The position numbers were made by a program, and so were the translations under genes. Shown piece by piece: positions 26,578 through 37,296 of a DNA stretch of 64,000 bases (within the stretch, counting starts at the first letter, position 1; each line of letters starts with the position of its first letter). Below the pieces are notes generated by a model. That model saw nothing but the letters and a program-made list of their open reading frames with translations, had not been told where the DNA came from and did not search any database. The stretch is from Dermatophagoides farinae (taxonomy: Eukaryota; Arthropoda; Arachnida; Sarcoptiformes; Pyroglyphidae), in NCBI RefSeq assembly GCF_024713945.1, contig NC_134679.1:811001-875000 (forward strand), read 5' to 3'.

Positions 26578-27491
26578 TCAATAAAGACAATTTTTATCAT
26601 TCCAAAAATTTTCCAATAAAAATTTTTCCACAATATTTTTAAATTTAATCGGATCCTCTTGATGAAGATGATGGCCACATTTTTTAAATATTATCAATCG
26701 ATTATTTGGTAAATTATTGGCCAAATATGTTATTTGTTCCATATCAATGAAATCATCTTGATCACCATATAGAATCAATGATGGACAATGATAAATTTTT
26801 GAATGTCGATCATTATTCGATGCAATTGCGTTTGTCATTAGTAAACCATCAGGATAATATTCACCAAATTTATTGACAGCTAAATCAATATATTTGTTCC
26901 AAAGATAAGCGATAAGATCGATGTCATTATTATAAACAAGTTTATATTGGCTAAGCATAACCGAATCGTTCCAACATTCAGTATCACGTAATTTTCGATA
27001 ATTTTGCAGGAATTTTTCATTCGAATACGTTGCTGTTCCATGCAATATCATTGATTTGATTCGTGGACCAAATTTTTGTGACATAAGAATTGCAATCTGT
27101 CCTCCAATGCCAAAACCATAGATTGAGTATTCATTATAACCAAGTTTCTATTGTTGAAAAAATAGAGAAAAATGAGTCAAAAATACAATTATTCAGCGAA
27201 TATACAAACATTCATTAATTTATCACATCTAACAGCGTCATCATCAAGAATTTTCGGCCCATAAGGACGTTCCTGTTGTTGTTGTTGTTGTTGACGTGAT
27301 TGTCCCCAGCCAGGTAGATCGACCGAAACAAATGTAAAACAATCAAAATCTAAACATCCATCATGATCTGTATCAAATTGTTGCCGAAATTGACTACGAA
27401 CAGTTCCCAATGCTTCAGGTATGATGAGCACAATATCCATACCATGGCCAATTTTTTCATAGGCAATATTGAATCCATCGATTTCGACCAT
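26578..27491 (-). CDS. BPHL-like alpha/beta hydrolase, copy B, nucleophile replaced by Gly (putative pseudoenzyme)
   Basis: Exons 27491-27210 and 27147-26578 give 283 aa; start chosen at MVEIDGFNIAY by homology with the other copies, although an in-frame ATG lies 57 nt upstream at 27548. The family scaffold is kept: GHG, IIPEALG, LPGWGQS, KLGYNEYS. The elbow, however, reads YGFGIGGQ instead of YGWSEGS, so the nucleophile position is Gly107. The acid Asp225 (YGDQDDF) and His253 (KCGHH) remain. A poly-Gln run (about seven) sits after WGQSR. No stop or frameshift is present, and the intron matches copies A and C. I infer a non-catalytic relative (binding or regulatory) rather than a decayed pseudogene; a compensating nucleophile elsewhere is not excluded. 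Confidence 0.87.
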
Positions 27492-27847
27492 TATCGTCTT
27501 TATAGTTAGCTGTGAATTTCGTTCCGTGTGATGAAAAGCACATTTCATTCGATGCTATTTATACGATGAGAATGTCTCAATTTACACGAAAAAAAAACAT
27601 AGAAAAAAAAGAAAATTTTGCACTTTCATTTCATATGATGATAGATAATCAAAGAATTAGTGTGAATTCTTTAAATGATCACTAATGATATTCACTTTAC
27701 ACCACTATAGTACATTCATCGATTGTTTATCAATATTTTATCGATTCACATATATTATGTTTGTCAAAATATGCATTTTTTTTACTAAAATTTTGCACTT
27801 TTGCTTTGTTTACCAGAAATTTTACTCAACAAATTTTTTTTTCAATT

Positions 27848-27853
27848 TTTATT
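27848..27853 (-). terminator. Possible poly(A) signal of hydrolase copy C
   Basis: AATAAA on the minus strand about 40 nt past the stop at 27893. Another AATAAA overlaps the stop codon itself (27892-27897). Confidence 0.4.
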
Positions 27854-27892
27854 CATTTTCAAACAACAATTTTTCAATAAATCTATTAGTTT

Positions 27893-28743
27893 TTATTTAG
27901 CAAAAAAATTTTCCAAATTTTTTTTAAATTTTATCGCTTCACGTCTTTGCAGAAAGTGGCCACAATTTTCATAAACAATCAACTTTCCATCACCAAATTC
28001 ACTGGCTAAATTTTCACATTGTTCAACGGTAAAGAAAAAATCTCGATCACCAATAAAAATCAATGTTGGACAATGGATATTGCACAAACCATCCGATTTT
28101 GAACCAAGCAAACCATTTGGATAGATATCATTATATTTTTCAATCATAAAATCAACATAAGTTTGCCAAAGATTTTCAGCACGATCAACATTATTATTAT
28201 AAATAATTTTATATTGTCTACGTAGCCTTGCATCCCAATTGGAAAAATCACGCATCAGTCTAAGTTTTTCGGTCATTTTATCATCATGATAAATATATGG
28301 TGCTTGTAGAATAAGATTCTGTACTCTGTCAATGAATTTTTGAGCCATAATCACCGCCACTTTGGTACCTTCACACCAGCCAAAAATCGAATATTGATTG
28401 TAACCAAGTTTCTGTTGTCAAAAATTAAAGAATCAATCAGTAAAATCACTAATCAATAATCAATGCTTACCGTCATCATTTGATCACATCGATCAGCATC
28501 ATCGTGTAGTAATGTTGGTCCATATGGACGTTCCGGTGGACAAGAACGACCCCAGCCAATTAATTCCACACAAATGAATGTAAAACGATCAAAATCAAAA
28601 CAGGCTGGATGATCAATATCAAATTGAAGATCAAAATCACAGCTAGCTCTACCGATTGCACCGGGAATGATTAGAACGGCATTAGGACCATGGCCAAATT
28701 TTTCATAGCAAATATTGAATCCATTAATTTCGATGAAGCTCAT
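27893..28743 (-). CDS. BPHL-like alpha/beta hydrolase, copy C, nucleophile Ser replaced by Cys
   Basis: Exons 28743-28471 and 28411-27893 (donor GTAAGC, acceptor CAG) give 263 aa; start at MSFIEINGFNICYEKFGHG, aligned with copies A and B. An in-frame ATG 54 nt upstream (28797) would add only Lys-rich residues. Scaffold motifs are IIPGAIG and LIGWGRS. The elbow is FGWCEGT, with TGT (Cys104) where copy A has TCA (Ser104). Asp215 (IGDRDFF) and His243 (NCGHF) complete a Cys-His-Asp arrangement. Cys nucleophiles are known in dienelactone hydrolases of the same fold but are not usual in the BPHL family, so altered substrate or lower esterase activity is possible. Closest in sequence to copy A. Divergent from the neuropeptide gene at 29786. 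Confidence 0.9.
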
Positions 28744-29785
28744 GATTTTAAAGTTTTTTTTTTGGGCAATTAAATTAAGTTTTTTTTTCGAAAACAAAGC
28801 TCTAATAATGTTGTTGAAAAAAATTTGTTGTTTTTATAAGCCATTGATGATGATGATGATGATGATGATGACAAGAATTGTCAACTATGAATTTTCATTC
28901 ACTGTTTTCATTATCATCAAAACAAATATTTCGAGGAAAAACAATTTATAGCCAATACTAGTAATGATCAGATAAGATTAAAAATTTATGTGTTTTCATT
29001 TCATTTATAAATTGATAATACAGAATGATAGCAAAACTTGTCGGAACAGTTGTCATATATTTATTCTTAAAATTCTCAAGTTATCAGTTTATATTTATTT
29101 ATTTATTTCACACTCAACAAGTGCATTAATTTAATCAATTAATAATTCTATATATATCGATACGGTATCGATTATCGTTATTTTGTTTTTGTTGTTGTTT
29201 CCATTTATTTTGTTCATCGATTTAAATGGAAAAAAAACTGTGGTCAACATTTAGCGATTAATGATGATGACGATGATGATGATATGAGTGAGTGAAAAAA
29301 AAATGAATATATCATCATTATCGTCATCATCATAGACAGAAAAAAAACGAATCATTTGAATTTCATCATCATGTGATTGTATTTCATCATGTTTCATCGT
29401 GGATTAATTAATCCCACATATCAATTAAATCTGAAAACAAAAAACGATCAAATGTGACCGATAATAATTAAATTAAATTGAAACAAAACAACCAACGTTT
29501 GTTCGTTGTTTTTTTTCTCCTCGGATTAATGGAAAATGATTTTTGTTTTTTTTTTTTTTTTTTTTTGGTTTGAAATCATCATGAGTTCCGGTAGAATTTA
29601 TGCTGACATTTGATTTTTTTTTGTTTCCATTGTTTTAAATATGCGTTCATTGTATTGTATTTGATCTTCTGAATCATGTGTGTGTGTGTGTGGATATAAA
29701 AACTCGAAACATCAAACTTTTTTCTGGTCAGAATTTATTTTTCAGTTTAAAATCGAAAAATACATCGTATTTCAAAATTTTTCCA
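28744..29785. other. Divergent promoter interval, hydrolase C / ITP
   Basis: About 1 kb between two divergently read genes. Contains an ATG/GAT block (28848-28871), a T tract (29549-29565) and a short GT run (29677-29690). The ITP 5' UTR lies at the right end. No other gene seen. Confidence 0.6.
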
Positions 29786-30199
29786 ATGAAAATGATAAAA
29801 ACAACCATGTTTATCAATTTGATCGTCGTTTTGCAGGCAATTTGTTTTGTACTGACACAATCATCGATTATTCCATTGAATGATGATCCAAACAGCAGCA
29901 GAGGCGGCGGAGTCGGCAACAACAACAACAATATTGTAACGATGGATATGAATCAATCACGGCCAAAAAAATCAAGTTTTTCCAGTATCGGTTGTTTGGG
30001 TACATATGATCGTGCAAAATTTGCACGTTTAGATCGTGTTTGTGATGAATGTTATCAATTGTATCGTGATCAAGAATTACATCGATCATGTAGAGAATTT
30101 TGTTTCAAAAATGAAGTATTTCCTGCCTGTGTCGATGCATTGATGTTGTCACACGAGGAAAAAGAATTGAGCGATATTGTCAATGAAATGTTGGGCTAA
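29786..30199 (+). CDS. ITP: Ion transport peptide / CHH-family neuropeptide precursor
   Basis: Secreted hormone precursor of 137 aa in a single coding exon; in insects ITP controls ion and water uptake, in crustaceans CHH controls sugar. Start chosen at MKMIKTTMF because it opens a signal peptide (hydrophobic core about 8-24). An Asn/Gly-rich propeptide ends at the dibasic Lys61-Lys62. The mature peptide begins SSFSSIGCLGTYDR and has six Cys at 70, 86, 89, 102, 106 and 115. Their spacing (15, 2, 12, 3 and 8 residues) is exactly that of CHH/ITP, which implies three disulfides. FARLDRVCDECYQLYRD is the family core. The precursor ends in ...EML-Gly-stop, so the terminal Gly could donate a C-terminal amide. 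Most ITP/CHH genes split the mature peptide by an intron with alternative 3' exons; none is seen here. Confidence 0.95.
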   Translation: MKMIKTTMFINLIVVLQAICFVLTQSSIIPLNDDPNSSRGGGVGNNNNNIVTMDMNQSRPKKSSFSSIGCLGTYDRAKFARLDRVCDECYQLYRDQELHRSCREFCFKNEVFPACVDALMLSHEEKELSDIVNEMLG

Positions 30200-30275
30200 C
30201 TAATCAATCATCTGATTTCAATTATGGCTAAAAAACGAACAAATGAAGTCAATTTCAAAACAAAATTTAAAAGAA

Positions 30276-30281
30276 AATAAA
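30276..30281 (+). terminator. Poly(A) signal of ITP
   Basis: AATAAA 77 nt past the ITP stop, in the 180-bp gap to the convergent RFC1 stop. TTTATT at 30285-30290 and 30332-30337 could serve RFC1 on the other strand, so the two 3' UTRs may overlap. Confidence 0.55.
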
Positions 30282-30379
30282 TTTTTTATTTAATTTCTGC
30301 ATAAAAATGAACATCATCACATGAAATTCATTTTATTTGAATTGAAAATAGAAAAAAAAATAATTCATTTTTTTTGTAT

Positions 30380-33256
30380 TCAATAAAAATCCATAATTCC
30401 TGTTAGACCATTATCATTATTATCATCATCATCATTATTCACTGATGATTCATCTTGTGATGATTCCAAATCATTTTTATTCTTTTTTCCTTTTCCTTTC
30501 TTTCCACTTGATTTCGTAGTTACATTTCTATAATCATTATCACGTGCATATGGTAATGCAAAATCTTTTTTATTATAAGAACGTGTTAAAGCTGCTTTTA
30601 TTTTCGAATCAATTGTTTTCATTGGATCCTGTTCACCTGCCCATAAAGAAAATTCCAATATTGAATCCATATCTTCTTTTGTTAATGAATATTGTTCCAA
30701 TAAATCGATTACATTCGTAATTGCAGATTCTTTATCCAAATTTTTCAATGAATCAATAATAATTGTTTTTATCGGTTCCAAATAATCCATTACGATCGAT
30801 TGTTTTGATCCATTCACCGATAATTTCATATGTGATGCTAATTCTTCGGTGATACGATTATTTTTATTTGTTGTAGATAATTTGCCCATAAATTGTGGAA
30901 ATTGTGGAAAACCAAGACCATTTTCACTACGCATATATGCGCCAGGCATTACTGTCGAGAATATCGCTTGCAATGGTAATAATGACCATGATTGATTTGA
31001 ACGAATTTCTTTTTCAATTAAATCCGATTCGGATATAGCATCGATTGATTTATATAAACGTTTCAATTGTTTACCAACACTGCGTCTATTTGATATCAAA
31101 TAAAAGAAAAATAAATAAATATTGAACAATTTTTGAATCAATAAAGAGATTAGATTATTGTCATCATCGATTTGATGACAAAATAGGAAATAGAAAACCA
31201 AACTTAACCAAAAAAAAAAAAAAAATACATACTGTTTACTTGATAGATTAATTGAAATATAATTCTCATAAACAAATAACGGCATTATTGAATAATCACA
31301 GAAAAATAGATTCGATTTTTCATCCAAAGACATCATAGCATAATCTCGACCAGTGATGAATACTTTTTTTATCGCTTCAAATGGTGTCTATAAGGAAACG
31401 TGTAATGAGAAAAAAAAATTGATAAGTAAAAAAAATATCAAAAAAAAAAAAAATAAATAAATACAAACCAATCGAACATCCTTGATAGGCCGTTCTTGCT
31501 GTTTGATCAATTCCGAAACTTTTGATGATGATTGTGTAGCCAATAAATAAAGATTATGAATACATTGACGAATATCAAAATTGGATGATACAATCAAATC
31601 ATCTAAAACATCTGAAGCGATTTTCAATTTTTCTTTAAATACAATCGACAATAATGTTGATCTTATTTGTTCAAATTTTGGTTTATGAAATCGTAAATCA
31701 AAACAATAATTAACTAATGAACGCATTTTTTGATCACCACGATCATTACATATACAAATGATTGGTATCATTGTCGTTTTGATTAGCTGTATCAATTCGG
31801 CAACACCGCCACGATCTTCATTGCCGGAAACGCCATCTACTTCATCCATTATTAGACAATGTCTTGCGGTAAGTTTTTGTTCATTATCCGTAGATTTTTT
31901 ATCATCAAAAACGGTGGTAGTAGTTGTTGATTTGAAAAAATCCGTCAATTTTGTATTTTTCAATAAATCACGAACATTTTCATGTAACGATTTTTTATTT
32001 CGTTGATCCGATGCATTCAATTCCAGATAATCATATCGTAATTCTTTACACACTAATTGTGCTGTAGTAGTTTTACCGATACCAGGTGGACCACTAAGTA
32101 ATGCAGCACGAAATCCTGCACCATCATCAGGTCCCCATTTACCGAATCCAGGTTTTTTATCCATATTCGAATGCCAATTTCGTAGCCATTTAATCAATTT
32201 ATTTAAGGAACTACGATCACCTTGTTGACCGATTATTTGTCTCACACTGGTTGGTTTGTATTTATCAACCCATAATTCGGAAACTCTTTGTTGTTCAACA
32301 ATTCTTGGCAGACTTTCACCATAGTTTTTTGGTTCTGATTTTTCTCGTTCGTTCATCGTCGGTTCTACTTTTGACAATTTATTACTTTTCAAAGGTGATT
32401 CTTTGATTTTATCAATTTTTTCATTGTTATGGTTGTTGTTAAGCTGATTATTTTTGGATTTTTGCGGCGAATCATGATGTTTTGATGATTTTCTGATTAT
32501 AATTGCTGTCATATTTTCATCATCATCATCATCATCGTTCCCGGTTTTAGCTGCCAATTTTTTTGTCTCTTCACCAGATTTTATTCGATTGACCGAATCA
32601 TCAATTTTTATTGTTTTCATTTTCATCTTTTCATTCGAATCTTTGTGATTGGAATTTTTATTATTCGATTCTTTTATTTGATCATTGGAGCTTTTTTGTT
32701 GTTTATCCATTATTGGCGGTAAACTTGATTTATTATATGGTTTCACCGTGGTATACGTATAACCTTCATCATCTTTGATTGTCGATGTTTCAATGATTTT
32801 TTCATTCGATTGTTTTTTAATCACTTGTTTTTCGGCATTCGAATCAATATTTTTAGGTTTAAAATAATTCAAAATATTATTTCTTTGATTTGGTGGAGTA
32901 ATTTTTGGTGATTTTGATGTTTTTTTCGATGTTGATTTACCATCATTTTCTATATCGACGGTACCGGCAGCCAATTTTCGTGCACGAATTTTAGCATCTT
33001 TTTTAATCTCATTAATTGAATCGGTAATTTTTGTATCGATTACTTCATCTTTTTTTTCTTCATCTTCATCACTACTACTTATCATCAGAACAATACGTTT
33101 TCTTTTTTTCTTACCATGTTCAGGTGCAGATTTTTTCCCATTTTTAGATTCACGTATTTTGGAACTTTGAATTAACTTGTTTTCGCCACGATCATTGTCA
33201 TCATCATCATCACTGTTATCAACAATTGGATGTTTACGTTTCTTAATTGAACTCAT
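30380..33256 (-). CDS. RFC1: Replication factor C large subunit (clamp loader)
   Basis: Largest subunit of the RFC complex, which loads PCNA onto DNA in the nucleus. Exons 33256-31469, 31387-31233 and 31085-30380 (81- and 147-nt introns) give 882 aa. The first 330 residues are Lys/Ser/Asp-rich and disordered, with a PCNA-binding-like NILNYFKPK (about 127-135). The clamp-loader core then follows: LWVDKYKP, Walker A GPPGIGKT (about 389-396), LNASDQRN, Walker B LIMDEVD (about 468-474), CNDR, and RFC1-specific MSLDEKSNLFF, YSIMPLFVYENY and LPLQAIFSTVMPG. The tail is Lys-rich then Asp/Asn-rich. Human (about 1148 aa) and fly RFC1 carry a BRCT domain before the AAA+ module; I find none here, and the protein is shorter. 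A BRCT in a missed exon would have to interrupt an open frame, so real loss is more likely. Confidence 0.95.
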
Positions 33257-35532
33257 TGTTGTTGTTCAATAATCAATATATTTCAAAAAGAAAAAATAAA
33301 AAAAACAGAGAAAAATCCCAAAAACAGCGTGTATGAAAATAGCGGGACACTCGAACTGTGTGTTGCGCGCGCGCACAAATTTATTAATTTCTATTTTCAC
33401 ACATTGGGTCCTAGTAGTGTGTAAATAGTCTAAGTTTATTTTTTTTTTTGTTTGTTTCAATGGTTCATTATTATCATCAACCATCAGTTCCGTTTATTGA
33501 TCTTTGGTTAATATATGGCTCTTATTTCGATTTGAATGTGGTTTCTATTTCGATGATCATCTGAGTCGGTCAGAAGAATGGAAAAAAAAATTTTTTTTTC
33601 GAATCCTGGACATTTGTCTCAATTGTTCATGTGTGTTCATGTCTGTTCCAAATTCAAGAGATATTCAACTATGATCTTGTCATTTATAGTCGAAATTATG
33701 AACAACAACAACAACAACAACTAAAGAAATGAAAACAGAACGTCGTAGCGGTATTAATAACGGTTTCTATTTTCGTATAAAGTTTAAACATTGTATATAC
33801 ACACTGTCAAATATATACTGCTTCTTCGATATCCAAAATTTCAGTGAATTCACCATCTTACAGCCATCACACACATGCTACATGGTTATATTTCACAAAT
33901 AAAAAAAAATTCGTTAGATGAATCTTTTGTTAGGCCAAATGTATACATATATAACATCATCATAAAGATATATTGTGCCATTTTGATTTTTTGTTGTTGT
34001 TTTCGTATTTATATCAATGAATTTCAAAGAGATTAAGATCAAGAAAAAAAACCAATGATTCAATTGAATTATCAACAAAATAAAATTTTCAAGAACATTA
34101 TCATCATGACAATCATCGTTTCCTGGTAAGTGAATTTTTTTTTTCATTACAAAAAAAAATTGATAAACATCGATAACAACAACAACAACAAACAAATGTG
34201 TAGGTAGTAAATTAAAATCTTTACTTTGCATTGGAATTCGAATGTTATATATCTGGGATTCGAATTTCAAACACACAAAACATTCGAAAATTAGGCCATC
34301 ATTGACAACACACACACACACACACACACACAGTCGTGTATAATGTTTGTGTGTTTCTGTATGTGATGAGTTGGAACCCATATTTGTGTGTATGCATGAT
34401 CCAAACATCTGGAACCAAAGGAAAAAAAAGTATTGAGATTTTGACTAGATCTTGTTTAGGTCAATCATGTAGAGGTAGTCCATATATTACCAGGACCTAG
34501 AAAGTGAAATGAAAAAAAAAGTCAAAAAAAATTATTTTCGCGCAAAATCAATGAAAATGAAAAATATCTGAATGTGTTTTGTTTGGTTTGCCAGTTATAG
34601 TCAGTGGATGATGCCAAAAAACAAAATCGCATCATTTATTGTCATTCACATTTCATTGTGCTGTCTGTATTTTGTGTGTTGAAATTTTCACCAAAAACAT
34701 CTCCATCGACAATATTTGAATTGAAAAATTTTCAAAATGAAAAACGAGGTAACGATTTAATTTTTTTTACTTGCTTTTTGACTTTGAATTGAACCCCGAT
34801 TGCCAATAAATCAACCACAACGATGATGATAAACGGATTATTTTTTTTTCATCAAATGTTATGTTATTTTTGGATTAAGTTTGTAACAATTTGTTTATTC
34901 GTGTGTGTGTGTGTGTGTGCTTGACCTTGTTCTTGATTTTTTTTTGTGTGTATGGTGATGATTATTTGACATCATTTGTCGTCGGTATGTCCTGAAATGT
35001 TTAATTTCAATCTAAACATTACAAATCAAAATTTATTAATGATGATGATGATGATGATGATGAACATACATCCTCTTTTTTTGTTTCTAAATTTGTAAAA
35101 TTTTTTTTTCAAATTTTTAATTGGATTTGATTTGATGTTTCTTGGGTGTTTCCCACTTTATACACACACAGACATCAAGTTCTTTTTTTTTCTTGTTGTT
35201 GTTTGTCAATTGCGTGAAATTATCATCATCATCATCAATTATGATAAAGTATTTGAGCAGAGCAGAAAAAATTACAGCTTAAAATAACAAAAAAAATTTT
35301 CCTGTTTATTCAACCAAATCTGTACTTTTGGTGATGGCCCAAAAAAGGATTATTGGTGCGTTATTAAGTTGAATTCATTATAACTGATGCTACTACTGTG
35401 TGTGTGATTTAACCAGTGTTTACAGCCAACCTGCCAGCCAGCCAGCTGAAAATTCATAATTTGCATAGATAATATCATTGAAATGTCATATTTATTCAGT
35501 AATTTTTTTTTTGCAAATAGACAAGAGTGATT
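33257..35532. other. Spacer between RFC1 and GOPC
   Basis: Holds the RFC1 promoter region on the left, including an alternating purine-pyrimidine GCGCGCGC stretch (33364-33375). It also has an AC run (34308-34331), GT (34901-34919), a GATGAT block (35040-35063) and T tracts. A few frames of 60-160 codons are open but are repeat-derived. GT donor-like sites at 34126 and 34750 have no supporting coding signal. Confidence 0.6.
35491..35496 (-). terminator. Poly(A) signal of GOPC
   Basis: AATAAA on the minus strand 37 nt beyond the GOPC stop at 35533. Confidence 0.5.
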
Positions 35533-37296
35533 TCAATGTGAACGTAATTCAAATGGATCATCATAAAATAATTCAAAATTAAATTGTGGTTCCATACTAT
35601 TATGATGTTTATGAATACTTGGTATACGTAATATACCAAAACGACACCATTTTCCATTATATTTTCGATTAATCAATTCATAAAGATCTTCAGGTGTTTT
35701 ATCAATCATATCCTCTTGTTCTAATGCCAATATTATATCACCAATACGAAAATGACCATTCAATGCTGCTAAACTATTTGATTTAATTTTCCATATCATT
35801 AATGGTGATCTTTTTCGATTACCCCCTTCACTTCTTCCTTCCCCTAGAATTGTTAATCCCAATTTTTCACCAGATTTTATATATAAATTAATAAAATAAA
35901 TTTGTCCCATACGTTCCAATTGTTGTTTACGTTCCATTATCGATTCATTTTGATTCATCATTGATGATGATGATCGATAATTGAAAAATTTCCAATTTAA
36001 TTCAATACCAGTTTTATTCAATAAAATTGATTGTAATTCTTTATCTGTATCGATTATTGATGATTTTTCCACTTCATTTTCATTTTCATAATCCTCATCA
36101 TCATCATCATCATCATATTCAGCTAAACGTATCAATGTTTTAAAACGATTCAATTCAATTTCAAATGATAATTGTTTCCATATATTTTGATATGCCGGAT
36201 TATTCATCAATGATAATGGTGGTAATGATGATGATGATGATAATGATTCTTTATTCATTTCATCATCCACATTATCATCATGATTACGGGAACCACTACC
36301 ACCACCAATGGATTGATTATAATCATTAATATAAAATAATTGCAATTGTTGAACTCTTCCAGCCAGTTCTTTTTTCAGATAACTTATAACTAGATTTAAT
36401 CCACAAATTTTATTTTCATAACGTTGTTGCTGTTTTCTATTGAATCGATTATCTAGTTGTTGACGAGGTTGTTGTTCACGTTGACTGATAATTTCTTGTT
36501 CAATAGCACATTTTAACATTAATAGATTGGTGACATTTTTTTTACTGTCAACCACAAAATTATTACCAAAACATTTGCTGTTGCTATTTATGATGTTGCT
36601 GCTTCTACTGTTGCTACCATCGATGTCATCCACTTCATCTTCAACATTGCCGTGTGAAAGTTGTTTGTCGTTTTTATCTTCATCATCATCATCATCATCA
36701 ACATTTTCCTGGGTAACTGCTGATGAATTAAAATCAATCGTATGCTGCCATACGGTAGATTTTAATTTATTTTTAAGATGAAAATTTTCCATTCTCAATT
36801 GATCAATTTCTTGTTGCATATGTTTCAATTGTTCAGCAAACAGAAATGTTTTTGTCATCAATTTAGCTTCTGATAATGCTAAATGTATTAATTCTGGTTC
36901 CAATTGTTCTATTAATGTTGTTGTTTGTTGTTCATCATCATCATCATCATCAGTAGTAGTTTCGTTGTTACTATAATAATCAACATCATCTATAGATGTG
37001 AACGATTTTGATGATACGGATTTTGTTGACATATTTTCAGATTCATCATCTTGATGATTTTCCACCACTTCCTGGTTGTCGTTGTCGTTGTCGTTGATAA
37101 TTTTATCATAATCATTTTGACAACAACAACGGCAATGATTAATCCTTGAATATTCTTCACATTTTTCCAATAAACGTTTAAATGATGTATCAAATTCATT
37201 TTCTAAACGTTTCACAATGTTCATCAATTCATCATTCATTTTGTTTTGTTTTTCACTTGAATAAATGTCTAAATTTAGTTTCGGTTTTCTTTTCAC
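35533..37296 (-). CDS. GOPC: Golgi-associated PDZ and coiled-coil protein (GOPC/PIST/CAL)
   Basis: Golgi adaptor that binds C-terminal tails of membrane cargo and syntaxin/Rab-type partners to sort them between surface and lysosome. Single exon, 587 aa. Diagnostic blocks in GOPC order are LENEFDTSFKRL near the start (31-42), a Leu/Gln coiled coil (about 129-182), YLKKELAGRVQQLQL (306-320), which is almost identical to the vertebrate coiled-coil motif, and WKQLSFEIELNRFKTLIR (373-390). A PDZ domain follows (about 467-557) with ligand loop KLGLTILGEG and GDIILALE. The protein is longer than human GOPC (about 460 aa) because of Asp runs (116-121, 200-205, 395-400) and Ser/Asn insertions. The start at 37296 is the first ATG; Met20 (37239) is an equally good alternative. 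After the PDZ there is only a short tail. Confidence 0.93.
   Translation of the reverse strand: MKRKPKLNLDIYSSEKQNKMNDELMNIVKRLENEFDTSFKRLLEKCEEYSRINHCRCCCQNDYDKIINDNDNDNQEVVENHQDDESENMSTKSVSSKSFTSIDDVDYYSNNETTTDDDDDDEQQTTTLIEQLEPELIHLALSEAKLMTKTFLFAEQLKHMQQEIDQLRMENFHLKNKLKSTVWQHTIDFNSSAVTQENVDDDDDDEDKNDKQLSHGNVEDEVDDIDGSNSRSSNIINSNSKCFGNNFVVDSKKNVTNLLMLKCAIEQEIISQREQQPRQQLDNRFNRKQQQRYENKICGLNLVISYLKKELAGRVQQLQLFYINDYNQSIGGGSGSRNHDDNVDDEMNKESLSSSSSLPPLSLMNNPAYQNIWKQLSFEIELNRFKTLIRLAEYDDDDDDEDYENENEVEKSSIIDTDKELQSILLNKTGIELNWKFFNYRSSSSMMNQNESIMERKQQLERMGQIYFINLYIKSGEKLGLTILGEGRSEGGNRKRSPLMIWKIKSNSLAALNGHFRIGDIILALEQEDMIDKTPEDLYELINRKYNGKWCRFGILRIPSIHKHHNSMEPQFNFELFYDDPFELRSH

Noticed and set aside
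26578-27491. Hydrolase copy B as a pseudogene
   Set aside because: Open frame, conserved intron and conserved Asp and His; only the nucleophile elbow has changed, so a pseudoenzyme fits better.
33914-34408. 164-codon minus-strand frame
   Set aside because: Built across an AC microsatellite and T tracts (poly-Val, poly-Phe); not protein-like.
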